Shown here: one piece after another, positions 33,134 to 41,492 of the stretch | How positions within the stretch are numbered: the stretch's first letter is position 1 | Layout of the letters: the number at the start of each line of letters is the position of its first letter | Origin: Prochlorococcus sp. AG-363-C02 | GTDB taxonomy: Bacteria > Cyanobacteriota > Cyanobacteriia > PCC-6307 > Cyanobiaceae | Length of the DNA stretch: 64,000 nt | Direction of reading: 5' to 3' | Assembly (NCBI GenBank): GCA_003278345.1 | Contig: QCFH01000003.1 | Span: 36,400 to 100,399, forward strand | Translations under genes and position numbers: made by a program | Notes under the pieces: model-generated | What the model saw: the letters and a program-made list of their open reading frames with translations, nothing else | Told to the model about the DNA's origin: nothing | Databases searched by the model: none

Positions 33134-33640
33134 TTAACCATCGATCCACATGGGAACCTTTTGTAAATTTATTTTCTTTGAAGGAGGTCTATATGAATGA
33201 AGACTTTCTATTTTAGATGCCCATTTGGCAGTAAAACCTTTTAAAGCATTAGAAATTGAAGGATTAGAATAATTTAGTTTTTGTCTAGTTAGCAATATGT
33301 TTAAGACTTTTGCAAAGAGATCATTTTCTTGGTAGAGGTTGAACCAGAAATCATAAATTTCTTCAATGACATTTAATGGTAGGTCATATGAAAACCCTTT
33401 TGAAGGGTTTTCGATTGAATATCCATCTTGAATGCAATCACTTAGGAGATTTTCTAGATTAATTTCAATTGCCTTTATAATTTTCTGAGCAGCTATTTCT
33501 CCAATTAATTCTTTGCGATAGCATTCAATAAAATTTTTGTTATCTTGCAAGGGATTTGCATTGTCGGTTAGTCCAATTTCCCAATACCCTTCGCCATCTT
33601 TTTCGCAATTTACCAAATAAAGAAACTGTAACTTTGTCAT
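33134..33640 (-). CDS. hypothetical protein, possible GIY-YIG-like N-terminus, 168 aa
   Basis: The first 60 residues (FLYLVNCEKDGEGYWEIGLT, then ECYRKELIGEIAAQKIIKAI) resemble the start of T5orf172/MUG113-type GIY-YIG domains, with a YLV strand followed by IGLT, but the match is weak. The rest is helical and polar, ending PPSKKINLQKVPMWIDG. If right, it would be a nuclease-like protein similar in kind to the one at 45496. Otherwise unknown. Confidence 0.5.
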   Translation of the reverse strand: MTKLQFLYLVNCEKDGEGYWEIGLTDNANPLQDNKNFIECYRKELIGEIAAQKIIKAIEINLENLLSDCIQDGYSIENPSKGFSYDLPLNVIEEIYDFWFNLYQENDLFAKVLNILLTRQKLNYSNPSISNALKGFTAKWASKIESLHSYRPPSKKINLQKVPMWIDG

Positions 33641-33766
33641 TTTATAAGATTAATAGAAGACGATGGTTTTAGAAAGGACTGTCAAATTTGATTTCACTTA
33701 ACTTTTTGATTAGAATTTTTCTTTCAATAGACTGACAACAGAGATTTTTCTATCTAAATAAAGGAT

Positions 33767-33910
33767 ATGGAACATCTATTACTCACAGTAAAACATCCAA
33801 TAGAAGGGTGTGCTTATCTTCTTTACTTTGGCCTTGCATTTAGATGGAAATTCCCAAAGCGCTGGAATAAGATTCTTGAAAAAATTGCAGTTAAAGAGTA
33901 TTCCAGTTGA
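33767..33910 (+). CDS. 47-aa hypothetical protein
   Basis: ATG at 33767 with AAAGGAT just upstream, TGA at 33908-33910. Starts MEHLLLTVKHPIEGCAYLLY; a short hydrophobic part is followed by basic RWKFPKRWNKILEKIAVKE. It may associate with the membrane surface. Convergent with the minus gene ending at 33934. Family unknown. Confidence 0.5.
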   Translation: MEHLLLTVKHPIEGCAYLLYFGLAFRWKFPKRWNKILEKIAVKEYSS

Positions 33911-33933
33911 GACTAACTCTTTTTATGTCGACT

Positions 33934-34182
33934 TTACCTGAAGCAACTGTCGCCTATAATTCTTGTTTTGCCAACAAGAGTATTATAGTTTTTCTTCTTT
34001 AGAAAGTATTTTGGATATATTTTCAGTCTTTTCTTGAATTGTGAATTGGATCTTTTATTACTTGCAAAATCTAAAACGCATGACCAGTTTTTAGGTGTTA
34101 ACAAACCAGGCCAAGAAATCGATAGACCAATTATTACTCCTAATACTAGAAGAAAAATTCTTTCAATTAGAATATTTTTCAC
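33934..34182 (-). CDS. membrane-anchored basic protein, 82 aa
   Basis: ATG start (MKNILIERIFLLVLGVIIGL), an N-terminal signal or anchor helix, then a Lys/Arg-rich domain (NKRSNSQFKKRLKIYPKYFL) with two cysteines. The export signal has no clear cleavage site, so an anchor is more likely. Family unknown. Confidence 0.55.
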   Translation of the reverse strand: MKNILIERIFLLVLGVIIGLSISWPGLLTPKNWSCVLDFASNKRSNSQFKKRLKIYPKYFLKKKNYNTLVGKTRIIGDSCFR

Positions 34183-34249
34183 TATTTATTAAATTTGGTT
34201 GGCTTGACTAATGTGATGAATTTAAAAAATTAAATTCTTATATGGATAT

Positions 34250-34792
34250 TTAATTAAACTCATCTTCTGATTTGTCTTTGTTGATATCAAATTCACTTTC
34301 AGAAACATCAGTATTTTCAGGCATAGGATCTATTTGAGGAGTTAAATTTTCAATAGTAACTTCACTTTCAGGAACATCTGTATTCTCAGGAATAGACTCT
34401 GCTTCTAAAGTTAGATTTTCAATATTAGGATCACTTTCAGAAACATCAGTATTTTCAGGAATAGGATCTGTTTGTGGAGTTAAATTTTCAATAGAAACTT
34501 CACTTTCAGGAACATCTGTATTCTCAGAAATGGGATCTGTTTCTTTAGTTGAATTTTCATTGCTATCTAGATCGTTAGATGATGATGAATTTTCACTAGG
34601 CTTGTCTTCTTGAGAAATTAGACTTGCTATTAAAGTAAACAGGGCTTTTATATTTTTAAATAAGTCCAATAAATTTTCATATATTTTCTTTAGAAGCGAT
34701 TTGATTTCTTTAGCCGGCTCACTTTTATTGGTATAGAGGATTAATACGCCAACTCCAGAGATGAGAAATATAAAAAGAAAAAGGATAATCAT
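34250..34792 (-). CDS. membrane-anchored protein with acidic 23-residue repeats, 180 aa
   Basis: One N-terminal helix (MIILFLFIFLISGVGVLILY), a basic coiled stretch (about 27-60), then a Ser/Asn-rich linker and four tandem 23-residue repeats (about residues 85-175) of the type DPIPENTDVPESEVSIENLT. Units 1 and 3 and units 2 and 4 are most alike, so the present array probably arose by doubling of a two-unit block. The repeat part is strongly acidic and likely disordered. Function unknown. Confidence 0.7.
   Translation of the reverse strand: MIILFLFIFLISGVGVLILYTNKSEPAKEIKSLLKKIYENLLDLFKNIKALFTLIASLISQEDKPSENSSSSNDLDSNENSTKETDPISENTDVPESEVSIENLTPQTDPIPENTDVSESDPNIENLTLEAESIPENTDVPESEVTIENLTPQIDPMPENTDVSESEFDINKDKSEDEFN
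34296..34562 (-). repeat. four tandem 69-bp repeats inside a gene
   Basis: Period 69 bases: the marker CTTTCAG recurs at 34296, 34365, 34434 and 34503 on the plus strand. The repeat is coding (23 codons per unit), not a CRISPR or satellite. Alternating similarity points to duplication of a 138-base block. Confidence 0.85.
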
Positions 34793-35124
34793 CTATTTAA
34801 TAATGTTTCTCTAAAGATCACGTGTAATTTCTTTTTTATCAAGTATTTAGCAACACGATTTAAAGATTATTTCTTTAATCTAAAAGTCGTTGGATATTTT
34901 GTAAGGAAAATTGAATTAAAGATTTAATATGCCTCAACGAAAGAATAGTATACCTAGCTTTAACAGTCGTTAAGCCTTGGAATTGCTTTGGGTTCAATTT
35001 AGGGTTGTTTTGATTGCAAATACAAAGGCTTCATGAATTTATAAATATTCCTTTTGATTAAAATCGCCTTTAGGCCAAAGGTTTCCTTGAAATGACCAGT
35101 AGATAGTGATTATTGTTTGTTTTA

Positions 35125-35247
35125 GTGGGTAAAAGAGGAAGAAATGATATGCATTTGTTACTAATAGATGGAGATGTACCTTAAAGTCCTGAAATAACAT
35201 CCATTACTAGAATTTTTGCAGATATAATGGTATTTCTATTGACATAA
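35125..35247 (+). pseudogene. possible gene remnant with an in-frame stop
   Basis: GTG 35125 opens VGKRGRNDMHLLLIDGDVP and stops at TAA 35182; the same frame stays open and protein-like (SPEITSITRIFADIMVFLLT) to TAA 35245. One stop would have split a 40-residue reading frame. It lies directly in front of the 57-aa gene at 35251. Chance cannot be excluded. The rest of 34793-35250 holds nothing I can identify. Confidence 0.25.
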
Positions 35248-35250
35248 AAA

Positions 35251-35424
35251 ATGACCAACCAAGAACAACCAAATAACGAACCTAAGTGGGATTACACTTC
35301 TTCTAGGCAAAATTTCATTACCGGAGCATTAGTTGTGGGAGGAAATGTTTTAGTTCTATTGCTTTATTTGCTTTATAGATCAGTACCTTCGGTTCATCAA
35401 TTTATCTCAGGTAAGCCATTGTAG
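35251..35424 (+). CDS. 57-aa single-helix membrane protein
   Basis: ATG at 35251, TAG at 35422-35424. A polar N-terminus (MTNQEQPNNEPKWDYTSSRQ) leads to one membrane helix (GALVVGGNVLVLLLYLLY) and a short tail (RSVPSVHQFISGKPL). The layout is typical of small thylakoid-associated proteins, though no family is recognised. Confidence 0.55.
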   Translation: MTNQEQPNNEPKWDYTSSRQNFITGALVVGGNVLVLLLYLLYRSVPSVHQFISGKPL

Positions 35425-35593
35425 AATCGATTGTTTAAAGAGAAATTCATAATATGCGATTTCTAAAGAGTAAGATCCTTGTTTTTTTAATATTAAGTTG
35501 CTTAGACTTTTAGTATAAAGGTTACCTTGAATTTTTTAAGCTTTAAGAAAATTCTATAAGTAAATAATAATTAGTTATGCAGATAAATTTATA

Positions 35594-36103
35594 CTAAAAA
35601 GTATTTTTTTTATTCTTAAATATAAGAAATGCTAGAATAATTATCGCAAAAATAGGTAACAGATAAAGTGCTGTAAGTATAGCCATTATAATTAATAAAA
35701 AAGAAAATAATAAAGTAAGTATTAATGAAATAATCTTTATCCAACTCTTTATTCTTCGAATCCAAGTCTTTCCAGTCAAACGATCTAATTCAATTACTAG
35801 CCTTACTTTCTGTTGATTAAGAAATACAAGCTTCTTCTGATGCCATTCTGCAGAAGTGGTTGCCTTTGATTCAACAATTTTTCTTTTAAAGCCTCCAATT
35901 ATATTTGTTTCTTTGGTAAACAAAGATCTTAATCTTACGATATGAGCCTTGAAAATTTCTTGAGTTGTTAGCTTAATTTCTTTTTCTATAGAATCTAATT
36001 CTTCTTCTATATCTTTAATATTATAAGCTGCTTCAACTTTCTGAAGCTTTACAAGCTTAGAGCCATGATTAGGCTTTTTAAATAGAAAGCTAATTAAATT
36101 CAA
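35594..36103 (-). CDS. coiled-coil membrane protein, 169 aa
   Basis: The first 120 residues are polar and helical, with a coiled-coil (IEEELDSIEKEIKLTTQEIF). Two hydrophobic helices at the end (about 122-145 and 147-162, SLILTLLFSFLLIIMAILTA) form a C-terminal hairpin anchor, followed by a basic tail. No family recognised. It lies about 80 bases downstream of the TSUP gene on the same strand, so one transcript is possible. Confidence 0.6.
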   Translation of the reverse strand: MNLISFLFKKPNHGSKLVKLQKVEAAYNIKDIEEELDSIEKEIKLTTQEIFKAHIVRLRSLFTKETNIIGGFKRKIVESKATTSAEWHQKKLVFLNQQKVRLVIELDRLTGKTWIRRIKSWIKIISLILTLLFSFLLIIMAILTALYLLPIFAIIILAFLIFKNKKNTF

Positions 36104-36181
36104 TTAATTAAAACCTATTGAGTATGAGACTGTATTTTATATTAGATGTCCAAGAGAATCTTTTGCTTTTTAATTCTTATC

Positions 36182-36955
36182 TTAAATAATATATGATTTT
36201 ATAATGAGTGATAAACCCATTATTAGGGCTAGTATCTCGAAAGATTTTTTTACAATCTTTTCTCCTTTTATTATTGAGTAATGAGCCCCAAAGTACCCTC
36301 CAATTAGGGATCCAATTATAAGTATTGGTAACCATAACCATTTGACTTCATTGTTCAAGCAAAGAACAATAGCGCCTGAACCATTCCATGCTATACCAAC
36401 TAAAACTAAAGTATGAGCAACTGCTCTTGTATATGAAAAATTAAACCATCTAACTAACCAGAAAGTTAGAAACAAACCAGTACCTGAGGTTAAAGATCCA
36501 TTTAGAATACCAATTAAAGTAATTACTAACCCTCCCTTGATAATATCTAGATTTGTTATTAAAAAGATTTTTTCTATTTCTTCTGTACGTTTCAATTTAT
36601 ATGAATAAATTCCAAGAAAAAGTATTAATATGCCTAATGCTAAAGTTGCTAAATTATCTGGTATAAAAAGTACCAGCCTAGTACCTATTATGACACCTGG
36701 AATACCAAAAATAAGAATAACTAGAGAGTATTTAGTGTTTAGATTATTCTCTTTATAATGTCTTATACTTGCCCCGATTCCAAGAGTAACGCTTGCTAAT
36801 TTATGAGTCGCAAGAGCTTTTGTAAATGGTAATCCCAGTAGGATTAAGGCAGGAAGCTGTATTAACCCTGCCCCCCCGCCAGCAAGAGCAGAAAGAAAAT
36901 TGGAAATCAAAGATATAGCTGCAAGAACAATTTGTTGAATTAACTGAGCCAACAT
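36182..36955 (-). CDS. TSUP-family (TauE/SafE) membrane transporter
   Basis: 257 residues, about eight hydrophobic helices in two related halves. The N-terminal GGGAGLIQLPALILLGLPF and the KALATHKLASVTLGIG stretch, together with SGTGLFLTFWLVRWFNFSYT in the second half, are typical of the TauE/SafE family. Members export sulfite or move sulfonates and other organic anions; the substrate cannot be told here. Possibly cotranscribed with the coiled-coil membrane gene downstream. Confidence 0.85.
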   Translation of the reverse strand: MLAQLIQQIVLAAISLISNFLSALAGGGAGLIQLPALILLGLPFTKALATHKLASVTLGIGASIRHYKENNLNTKYSLVILIFGIPGVIIGTRLVLFIPDNLATLALGILILFLGIYSYKLKRTEEIEKIFLITNLDIIKGGLVITLIGILNGSLTSGTGLFLTFWLVRWFNFSYTRAVAHTLVLVGIAWNGSGAIVLCLNNEVKWLWLPILIIGSLIGGYFGAHYSIIKGEKIVKKSFEILALIMGLSLIIKSYII

Positions 36956-37175
36956 TTTAATCTTTATACTTGATAATTTATCGATATTATTATTTATACT
37001 TCTTTTAATTGACTAATTATTGATATGTAAATTAGATGAAGTTTCATAATTAAGCTCAGTGAGAAAAATTCCTCTGAAACCATTGTTAGGGAATAGAGAC
37101 TTTTTGGTTTAAAATCTTTAGTATTAAAAAAAGAAATTAAATGTATGGAATAATCAATTAAAAAATGAACAAGGT

Positions 37176-37718
37176 ATGGATCTAATTCAATCTTTGAAGC
37201 AAAGGTTTAAAGATGCTTCTCAAAAAATTTTACGAAAGCTAAATAATGAACATACTTATTTTGCTGTTAGACATCTTCCCAATGAGTTAATAAAATGCAA
37301 GTGGAGCCTTACTAAGGAAGACAAGAGAAAATTATTTAGCAATGATAATTATTGCTTGTCTTTGAGATTGTATGATATTACACAAGAAGAATATAATAGT
37401 AATACCTGCATAATGAAGGAAGTAGAGATAAAAAAATCCAGTAAAGAATGCTTTGTTAAGCCAGTCGTTTCAAATGGAAACCTTCTTATTGAATTGGGCT
37501 TTAGGAAACCATACGATAGATGGTTCACATTAGCATCAAGCTATTTAAAATTAGGGAATAGAGAGAAAAGTATCAACGAAATATATCCAGATGATTCATG
37601 GTTTTACTCTAATTCTAATAAATCTAATAATGAGAAATCAGATAATATTCATGAGAAGATATATCAGTTGTCTAGATCATTCTCAAGTGGGGGATCAGAA
37701 AAAATACATGATAATTAA
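37176..37718 (+). CDS. DUF4912-like protein, 180 aa
   Basis: Residues about 25-140 match the DUF4912 pattern of cyanobacteria: FAVRHLPNELIKCKWSLTKE, then LSLRLYDITQEEYN, LLIELGFRKPYDRWFTLASS and a YPDDSW end. The domain is thought to be a beta-sandwich; its function is unknown. The C-terminal 40 residues are polar and probably disordered. It converges with the minus gene ending 7 bases later. Confidence 0.7.
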   Translation: MDLIQSLKQRFKDASQKILRKLNNEHTYFAVRHLPNELIKCKWSLTKEDKRKLFSNDNYCLSLRLYDITQEEYNSNTCIMKEVEIKKSSKECFVKPVVSNGNLLIELGFRKPYDRWFTLASSYLKLGNREKSINEIYPDDSWFYSNSNKSNNEKSDNIHEKIYQLSRSFSSGGSEKIHDN

Positions 37719-37725
37719 AGTTTTC

Positions 37726-38097
37726 TTAAATCACATTATCGAATGATATCCTTAGCCATTTTATAAAGTTTAAAGGATTTAGAACTGCATTTATATCTCT
37801 AGAGTAATTAAAACTTTGTTTTTGAATATAGCGCTTAGATGAAATATTATATTTATTCAACTCTTTCCCATTTGATTTTGAATAAATTTCTTCTTCAAAG
37901 AACCAATATTTTGCGCCATCTTCTAATTCTAGTATTAAACCTAAACCCACTCCATCAGTAATTTTATATCCAACTACTTTTCCATATGGATAATATGATA
38001 ATTGTTTTCTTAAGTCATCAGATAAATTTTCATTAATTAGTTCAATGTTAATATTTACATTAGATCCAATCTTTACCAGGGAAAGTTCTTGCTCCAT
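37726..38097 (-). CDS. DUF2862-like protein with extra C-terminal part, 123 aa
   Basis: Residues 40-71 carry the family core (VVGYKITDG, GLGLILELEDGAKYWFFEEE) as in the shorter paralogue at 11783-12019. After it comes an extra 50 residues (about 75-123), polar then hydrophobic (ALNPLNFIKWLRISF), absent from the short one. DUF2862 is a cyanobacterial family of unknown function. Confidence 0.72.
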   Translation of the reverse strand: MEQELSLVKIGSNVNINIELINENLSDDLRKQLSYYPYGKVVGYKITDGVGLGLILELEDGAKYWFFEEEIYSKSNGKELNKYNISSKRYIQKQSFNYSRDINAVLNPLNFIKWLRISFDNVI

Positions 38098-38209
38098 GAG
38101 AATTACAATATAAATAATTAAATTATCATTTATTTTAGCATAGGGATATTTTATTTACTAGGATAAATCATAATACCGTTTTAGAAAGATTTATAAGGCT
38201 AATTATTGC

Positions 38210-38386
38210 TTAATCTTTATTCTTTTCCATATTAATAGATTGATTGGCAATTTTTACTTTCTTTAAAATAAATTTTATACCTGAAAGAAGAATTCTTAAA
38301 ACTAAAGCCCCAAAGGCAACTAGACCCGCTGCAACAACTATTGACAATATTTGGTTTCCAAGGTTGATTTCGCTGAGTGATTCCAT
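38210..38386 (-). CDS. 58-aa single-helix membrane protein
   Basis: Minus strand, ATG at 38386-38384, TAA at 38212-38210. Starts MESLSEINLGNQILSIVVAA, one membrane helix (about 14-38), then a basic amphipathic tail (KFILKKVKIANQSIN). Family unknown. Confidence 0.6.
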   Translation of the reverse strand: MESLSEINLGNQILSIVVAAGLVAFGALVLRILLSGIKFILKKVKIANQSINMEKNKD

Positions 38387-38631
38387 GAGATTGGCTATTT
38401 AGTTTAATCTTATATATCGTTATTTGATTTGTCTTCCATTACTAATAGATTTAATCTTTTTGTAAATAATAGGTGTATTTATAAAATCCTTAAAAACTAG
38501 GCTTAAGGCTTGCAATAATTCTTACTTTGCGAGTATTTTTTCTTGTATTTGAATTCAGGAATAAAATTGAGCATTAATTATTAATAAAAACATCAGACCT
38601 TAATTTATTTAACTTATAATAAATTTGTGGT

Positions 38632-38952
38632 TTAAAACCCTTTGGCTTCCATATCTGCATTGTGTGATTTTTGCATTTCAACCATTTCAGCGCAGCTTAA
38701 TGCAGGCCTATATTGAAATTCACATCCAAAGGCTGATCGCCAAAACATAAAATGTTTAAAAAGTTCTTTAGGGCTTGAAGCTTTGCATATGATGCAGAGC
38801 TCTCCAGATTCAGGCATATGAAGCCTTGCAATTAATTCAAATCCATCAAATTTGTCCATCTCTGCACCATCTTCCATATATTTTATAAAAGCGGTATATC
38901 CTTCATCTTGGGTTTCTGAAGGAACAACGCATGAAACAACGTAAAATTGCAT
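38632..38952 (-). CDS. DUF3303-like small protein, 106 aa
   Basis: Compact ferredoxin-like alpha/beta composition: MQFYVVSCVVPSETQDEGYT, then FELIARLHMPESGELCIICK and SSPKELFKHFMFWRSAFGCE. Size and pattern (strand, helix, strand with an ARLH-x-P turn) suit DUF3303, found in cyanobacteria and phages. Five cysteines in 106 residues. Function unknown. Confidence 0.65.
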   Translation of the reverse strand: MQFYVVSCVVPSETQDEGYTAFIKYMEDGAEMDKFDGFELIARLHMPESGELCIICKASSPKELFKHFMFWRSAFGCEFQYRPALSCAEMVEMQKSHNADMEAKGF

Positions 38953-39420
38953 AATCTAAATAATCGCTAATCACTTCTAGGGTATTTATTTGTTTTATGC
39001 AGACTTAATTAATAAATTATAATATAATCACTGTATTTATTTGAATGGAGATATGTTTTATAATAATTTATTGATTCCTTTTGCGTATACTTCTAACATT
39101 TCTTCTTTAATCAATATTAATAGCAAATAGCTTTTAAGCTTATACTATTTAATATTTTATCTAGTTGCTTTCCTTAAATATTATATTCTTAAATTTAAAT
39201 CATAAATAAGTAGGTTTGTATCTTTAAATGATGAATTGATTTATATCTATTATCTTTTTATTCCAAAAATTATAAATTTGAATATGGACTAATTAGTTCT
39301 AATGCCTCTATATTGAACTTGAGCTAATAAATCTATTATTGTAAATTCAAATTTGCGTTAAGTTTATATTTATTGAAATTTCAGAGCTTACTATAATTAT
39401 GATAGTTAAAAAATTTTACT
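38953..39420. other. AT-rich gene-free stretch
   Basis: About 470 bases with no convincing gene. A 25-codon ORF near 39052 is not supported. It presumably contains divergent promoters for the genes at 38952 and 39421. Confidence 0.4.
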
Positions 39421-39627
39421 ATGAAATCAATAGATGAAATTAAATCTCATTTTTTCTTAGTGCTTGCTTTTCTGAGTACTTCCAGTCTAATTTCTATTTC
39501 CTTTTCTATTAAGTCGCTAGAACCTTTGGCTGATTGGGCGGAGTTGCAAAAAGAATGTATAGAGAGAACAGTTGCCTATCAGGGCTTATCTAGCAAAGTA
39601 TGGAGCTGCAATGGAGGAGGCGAATAA
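39421..39627 (+). CDS. small exported or anchored protein, 68 aa
   Basis: ATG start, a hydrophobic segment (FLVLAFLSTSSLISISFSI, about 12-30) after a polar N-terminus, then a polar part with two cysteines (LQKECIERTVAY, SKVWSCNGGGE). It may be a signal anchor with a periplasmic domain. The overlapping ORF starting at 39600 is a shadow. No family recognised. Confidence 0.55.
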   Translation: MKSIDEIKSHFFLVLAFLSTSSLISISFSIKSLEPLADWAELQKECIERTVAYQGLSSKVWSCNGGGE

Positions 39628-39659
39628 TTAGCTTGGGCTTTGTGTTATTTCTAGGCATT

Positions 39660-39691
39660 AAAAAAGGGCTGGCGTTTAAGCCAATGCCCTC
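39660..39691 (-). terminator. intrinsic terminator of the 49-aa gene
   Basis: AGGGC..GGC pairs with GCC..GCCCT with small bulges; on the minus strand the stem is followed by a T-run (39655-39665 on the plus strand are A). It lies 21 bases beyond the stop of the minus gene ending at 39712. Confidence 0.6.
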
Positions 39692-39711
39692 GAAAGAAAA
39701 GGAAGAGATAT

Positions 39712-39861
39712 CTAGTCCTTTTTGGCAGGTATGTTCTGCTGGTCATAATCAGGACCAACTAAAACTGCCATTATTGCAAAAAGAGCAATAGCTGCTATTC
39801 CTAGATAGGCAGCTGATGGGGCCGGGGTACTAAGTAGACCGGCAAATGTAAGAGGGAACAT
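39712..39861 (-). CDS. 49-aa single-helix membrane protein
   Basis: Minus strand, ATG at 39861-39859, TAG at 39714-39712. Starts MFPLTFAGLLSTPAPSAAYL, one helix (GIAAIALFAIMAVLVG), then PDYDQQNIPAKKD. It has its own terminator. The helix with N-terminal Pro/Ser-rich part is like a small thylakoid protein; family unknown. Confidence 0.6.
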   Translation of the reverse strand: MFPLTFAGLLSTPAPSAAYLGIAAIALFAIMAVLVGPDYDQQNIPAKKD

Positions 39862-39936
39862 AGCTTTTAGTAAACAGTGTTATTAATACATCAAAAGCAT
39901 CTTGAGGCGTGCTTTTTTGCTTACATTGTTATGTTT

Positions 39937-40098
39937 CTATTTTTTTCTTGCTTGTGACCAAGTTAGGAACCAGTCAGATTGCTTACTTAAAAGCTGTGTT
40001 GGTATTTTGTCTTGAAGTTCTGAAATGGCAGCGTACATATAGGGATTGCCTTTTTCAAAGTGTTCAAAGAACTTAATTAAATCTAGCTTTTCTTCCAT
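39937..40098 (-). CDS. 53-aa hypothetical protein
   Basis: Minus strand, ATG at 40098-40096, TAG at 39939-39937. Starts MEEKLDLIKFFEHFEKGNPY, soluble and helical, ends SDWFLTWSQARKK. Composition is that of a folded cytosolic protein. Family unknown. Upstream lies 150 bases without a gene before gpgS on the same strand. Confidence 0.6.
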   Translation of the reverse strand: MEEKLDLIKFFEHFEKGNPYMYAAISELQDKIPTQLLSKQSDWFLTWSQARKK

Positions 40099-40255
40099 TG
40101 CTAATTAAATCTTGGAATTTCTTAAATATTAAGGTGTAAATTAACTATGTCAATAAATAATTTAAACATAGTGTATAGGTTGTCAAAACAAAAGAAATAA
40201 CTCAGACCTTCTACTTTGCTTGATAACTGTATATCTAATTTATATATTATTTTCT

Positions 40256-41446
40256 TTAATAATTTCCTCCTGCATCAGCAAGATTGTCTTGTAAATTACT
40301 TTCGCAAGATAAAACTCTTGACCAGCAAGGCAACTGCTGAGTTACTGGATTATCTAAAAAATTAGTTGTTGCGGGTTTAAGAATTTTTGAAAACTTTTGC
40401 ACAGATAATTCTTCTTCATGCCTGTCATAAGGGATTCCATTAACAAATGAATCTAATCCATATTGCTTTACTCTGTCCTGTCCTACTCGTTTATATAGGA
40501 CTTCAAGAGTTGATATTTGAGAATCTGTTAATGCCTCTGCTTGATGCTCCATTAGGCCTCTCAATACGCTTGATAGTATTTCCTTGCACATTCTCTGAAG
40601 ACCTTCTTGAGGATTTGTCCCAACGTCTTTATGCTTATGGTCAAATATGCCAAGATCTACTTGTGCAATCCTGGATAGGCTTACATTCCTATAGACCTCT
40701 GAAAGAAGACCTATCTCTAATCCCCAATCACAAGGAATTCTTAAATTCATTCCAAGGTCTTTAGTAAAAGCAAATTCTCCTGCTAATGGATATCTAAACT
40801 CTCTGAGATATTTTAGAAAATGACCTTGCCCGAATACCTGTTCAAGTGAATTCAGTAAGGGCCCTACAAATAATCTTGTTGCCCTTCCTTGCAGACTATT
40901 TGAATCAAGAGATAGCCTGCTATAAAATGCCTTTACATATGAAATGCCATGAGAAGGGTCTAGGAGAGGTTGCAGCATTCTTATTGGATAAGAAATTTTG
41001 AATGTTTTTATATCAGCATCAAATAATGCGACAACCTCAGAATTTCTGGTTGCTATTCCAATGCCTTGCCATACAGCCCATCCTTTCCCAGGAGTTCCTA
41101 ATAAGTTGAGACCATTTTTTTCTTGTTTTTTTAGAAGTTCTATTACAGCAGGCGCATTAGTCCATTGGACATGAACAGGGAATGGCATTGATGAGAAAAA
41201 TTCTTTAGCCTCGTTTACTTCTTCAGAGGATTTTGCACATAGAGCAATAACTAACTCATTTAAACCATCAAGTTGTTTTATAACGTTCCTTGTTTGTGAT
41301 AAAGCGGGTCTACTGAATTCTTCAAATAGACAAGGTATTAGAATTGTTGTACGACGCTTTCTTAGACCTTTATTAAGTCTTGCCAAAGAATCTTCTGTAA
41401 CTCCATACTCATGAATTGTTGTGATTAAACCCTGGTTAAAGTCCAT
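40256..41446 (-). CDS. gpgS: glucosyl-3-phosphoglycerate synthase (GT81)
   Basis: 396 residues. GT-A fold glycosyltransferase with the nucleotide-sugar motif FDADIKTF (DxD-like), a TPGKGWAVWQGIGIA loop, and the YPLAGEFAFTKD and CDWGLEIGLLSEVYR segments known from GpgS-type enzymes. It joins a glucosyl residue from a nucleotide sugar to 3-phosphoglycerate, the first step to the compatible solute glucosylglycerate. The phosphatase for step two is on the other strand. The gene diverges from the GH13 phosphorylase gene, 46 bases apart. A plus-strand ORF inside is a shadow. Confidence 0.88.
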   Translation of the reverse strand: MDFNQGLITTIHEYGVTEDSLARLNKGLRKRRTTILIPCLFEEFSRPALSQTRNVIKQLDGLNELVIALCAKSSEEVNEAKEFFSSMPFPVHVQWTNAPAVIELLKKQEKNGLNLLGTPGKGWAVWQGIGIATRNSEVVALFDADIKTFKISYPIRMLQPLLDPSHGISYVKAFYSRLSLDSNSLQGRATRLFVGPLLNSLEQVFGQGHFLKYLREFRYPLAGEFAFTKDLGMNLRIPCDWGLEIGLLSEVYRNVSLSRIAQVDLGIFDHKHKDVGTNPQEGLQRMCKEILSSVLRGLMEHQAEALTDSQISTLEVLYKRVGQDRVKQYGLDSFVNGIPYDRHEEELSVQKFSKILKPATTNFLDNPVTQQLPCWSRVLSCESNLQDNLADAGGNY

Positions 41447-41492
41447 TCGCTAAAAAGAGCAACAGAATGAGAGAATTGTCTACGATGATCCT

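Noticed and set aside
34296..34562. Direct repeats that could suggest a CRISPR array
   Set aside because: The units are contiguous with a 69-bp period, without unique spacers, and read in frame as a repeated 23-residue peptide.
40447..40764. 105-codon plus-strand ORF
   Set aside because: It lies fully inside gpgS on the opposite strand, which is a clear enzyme family member.
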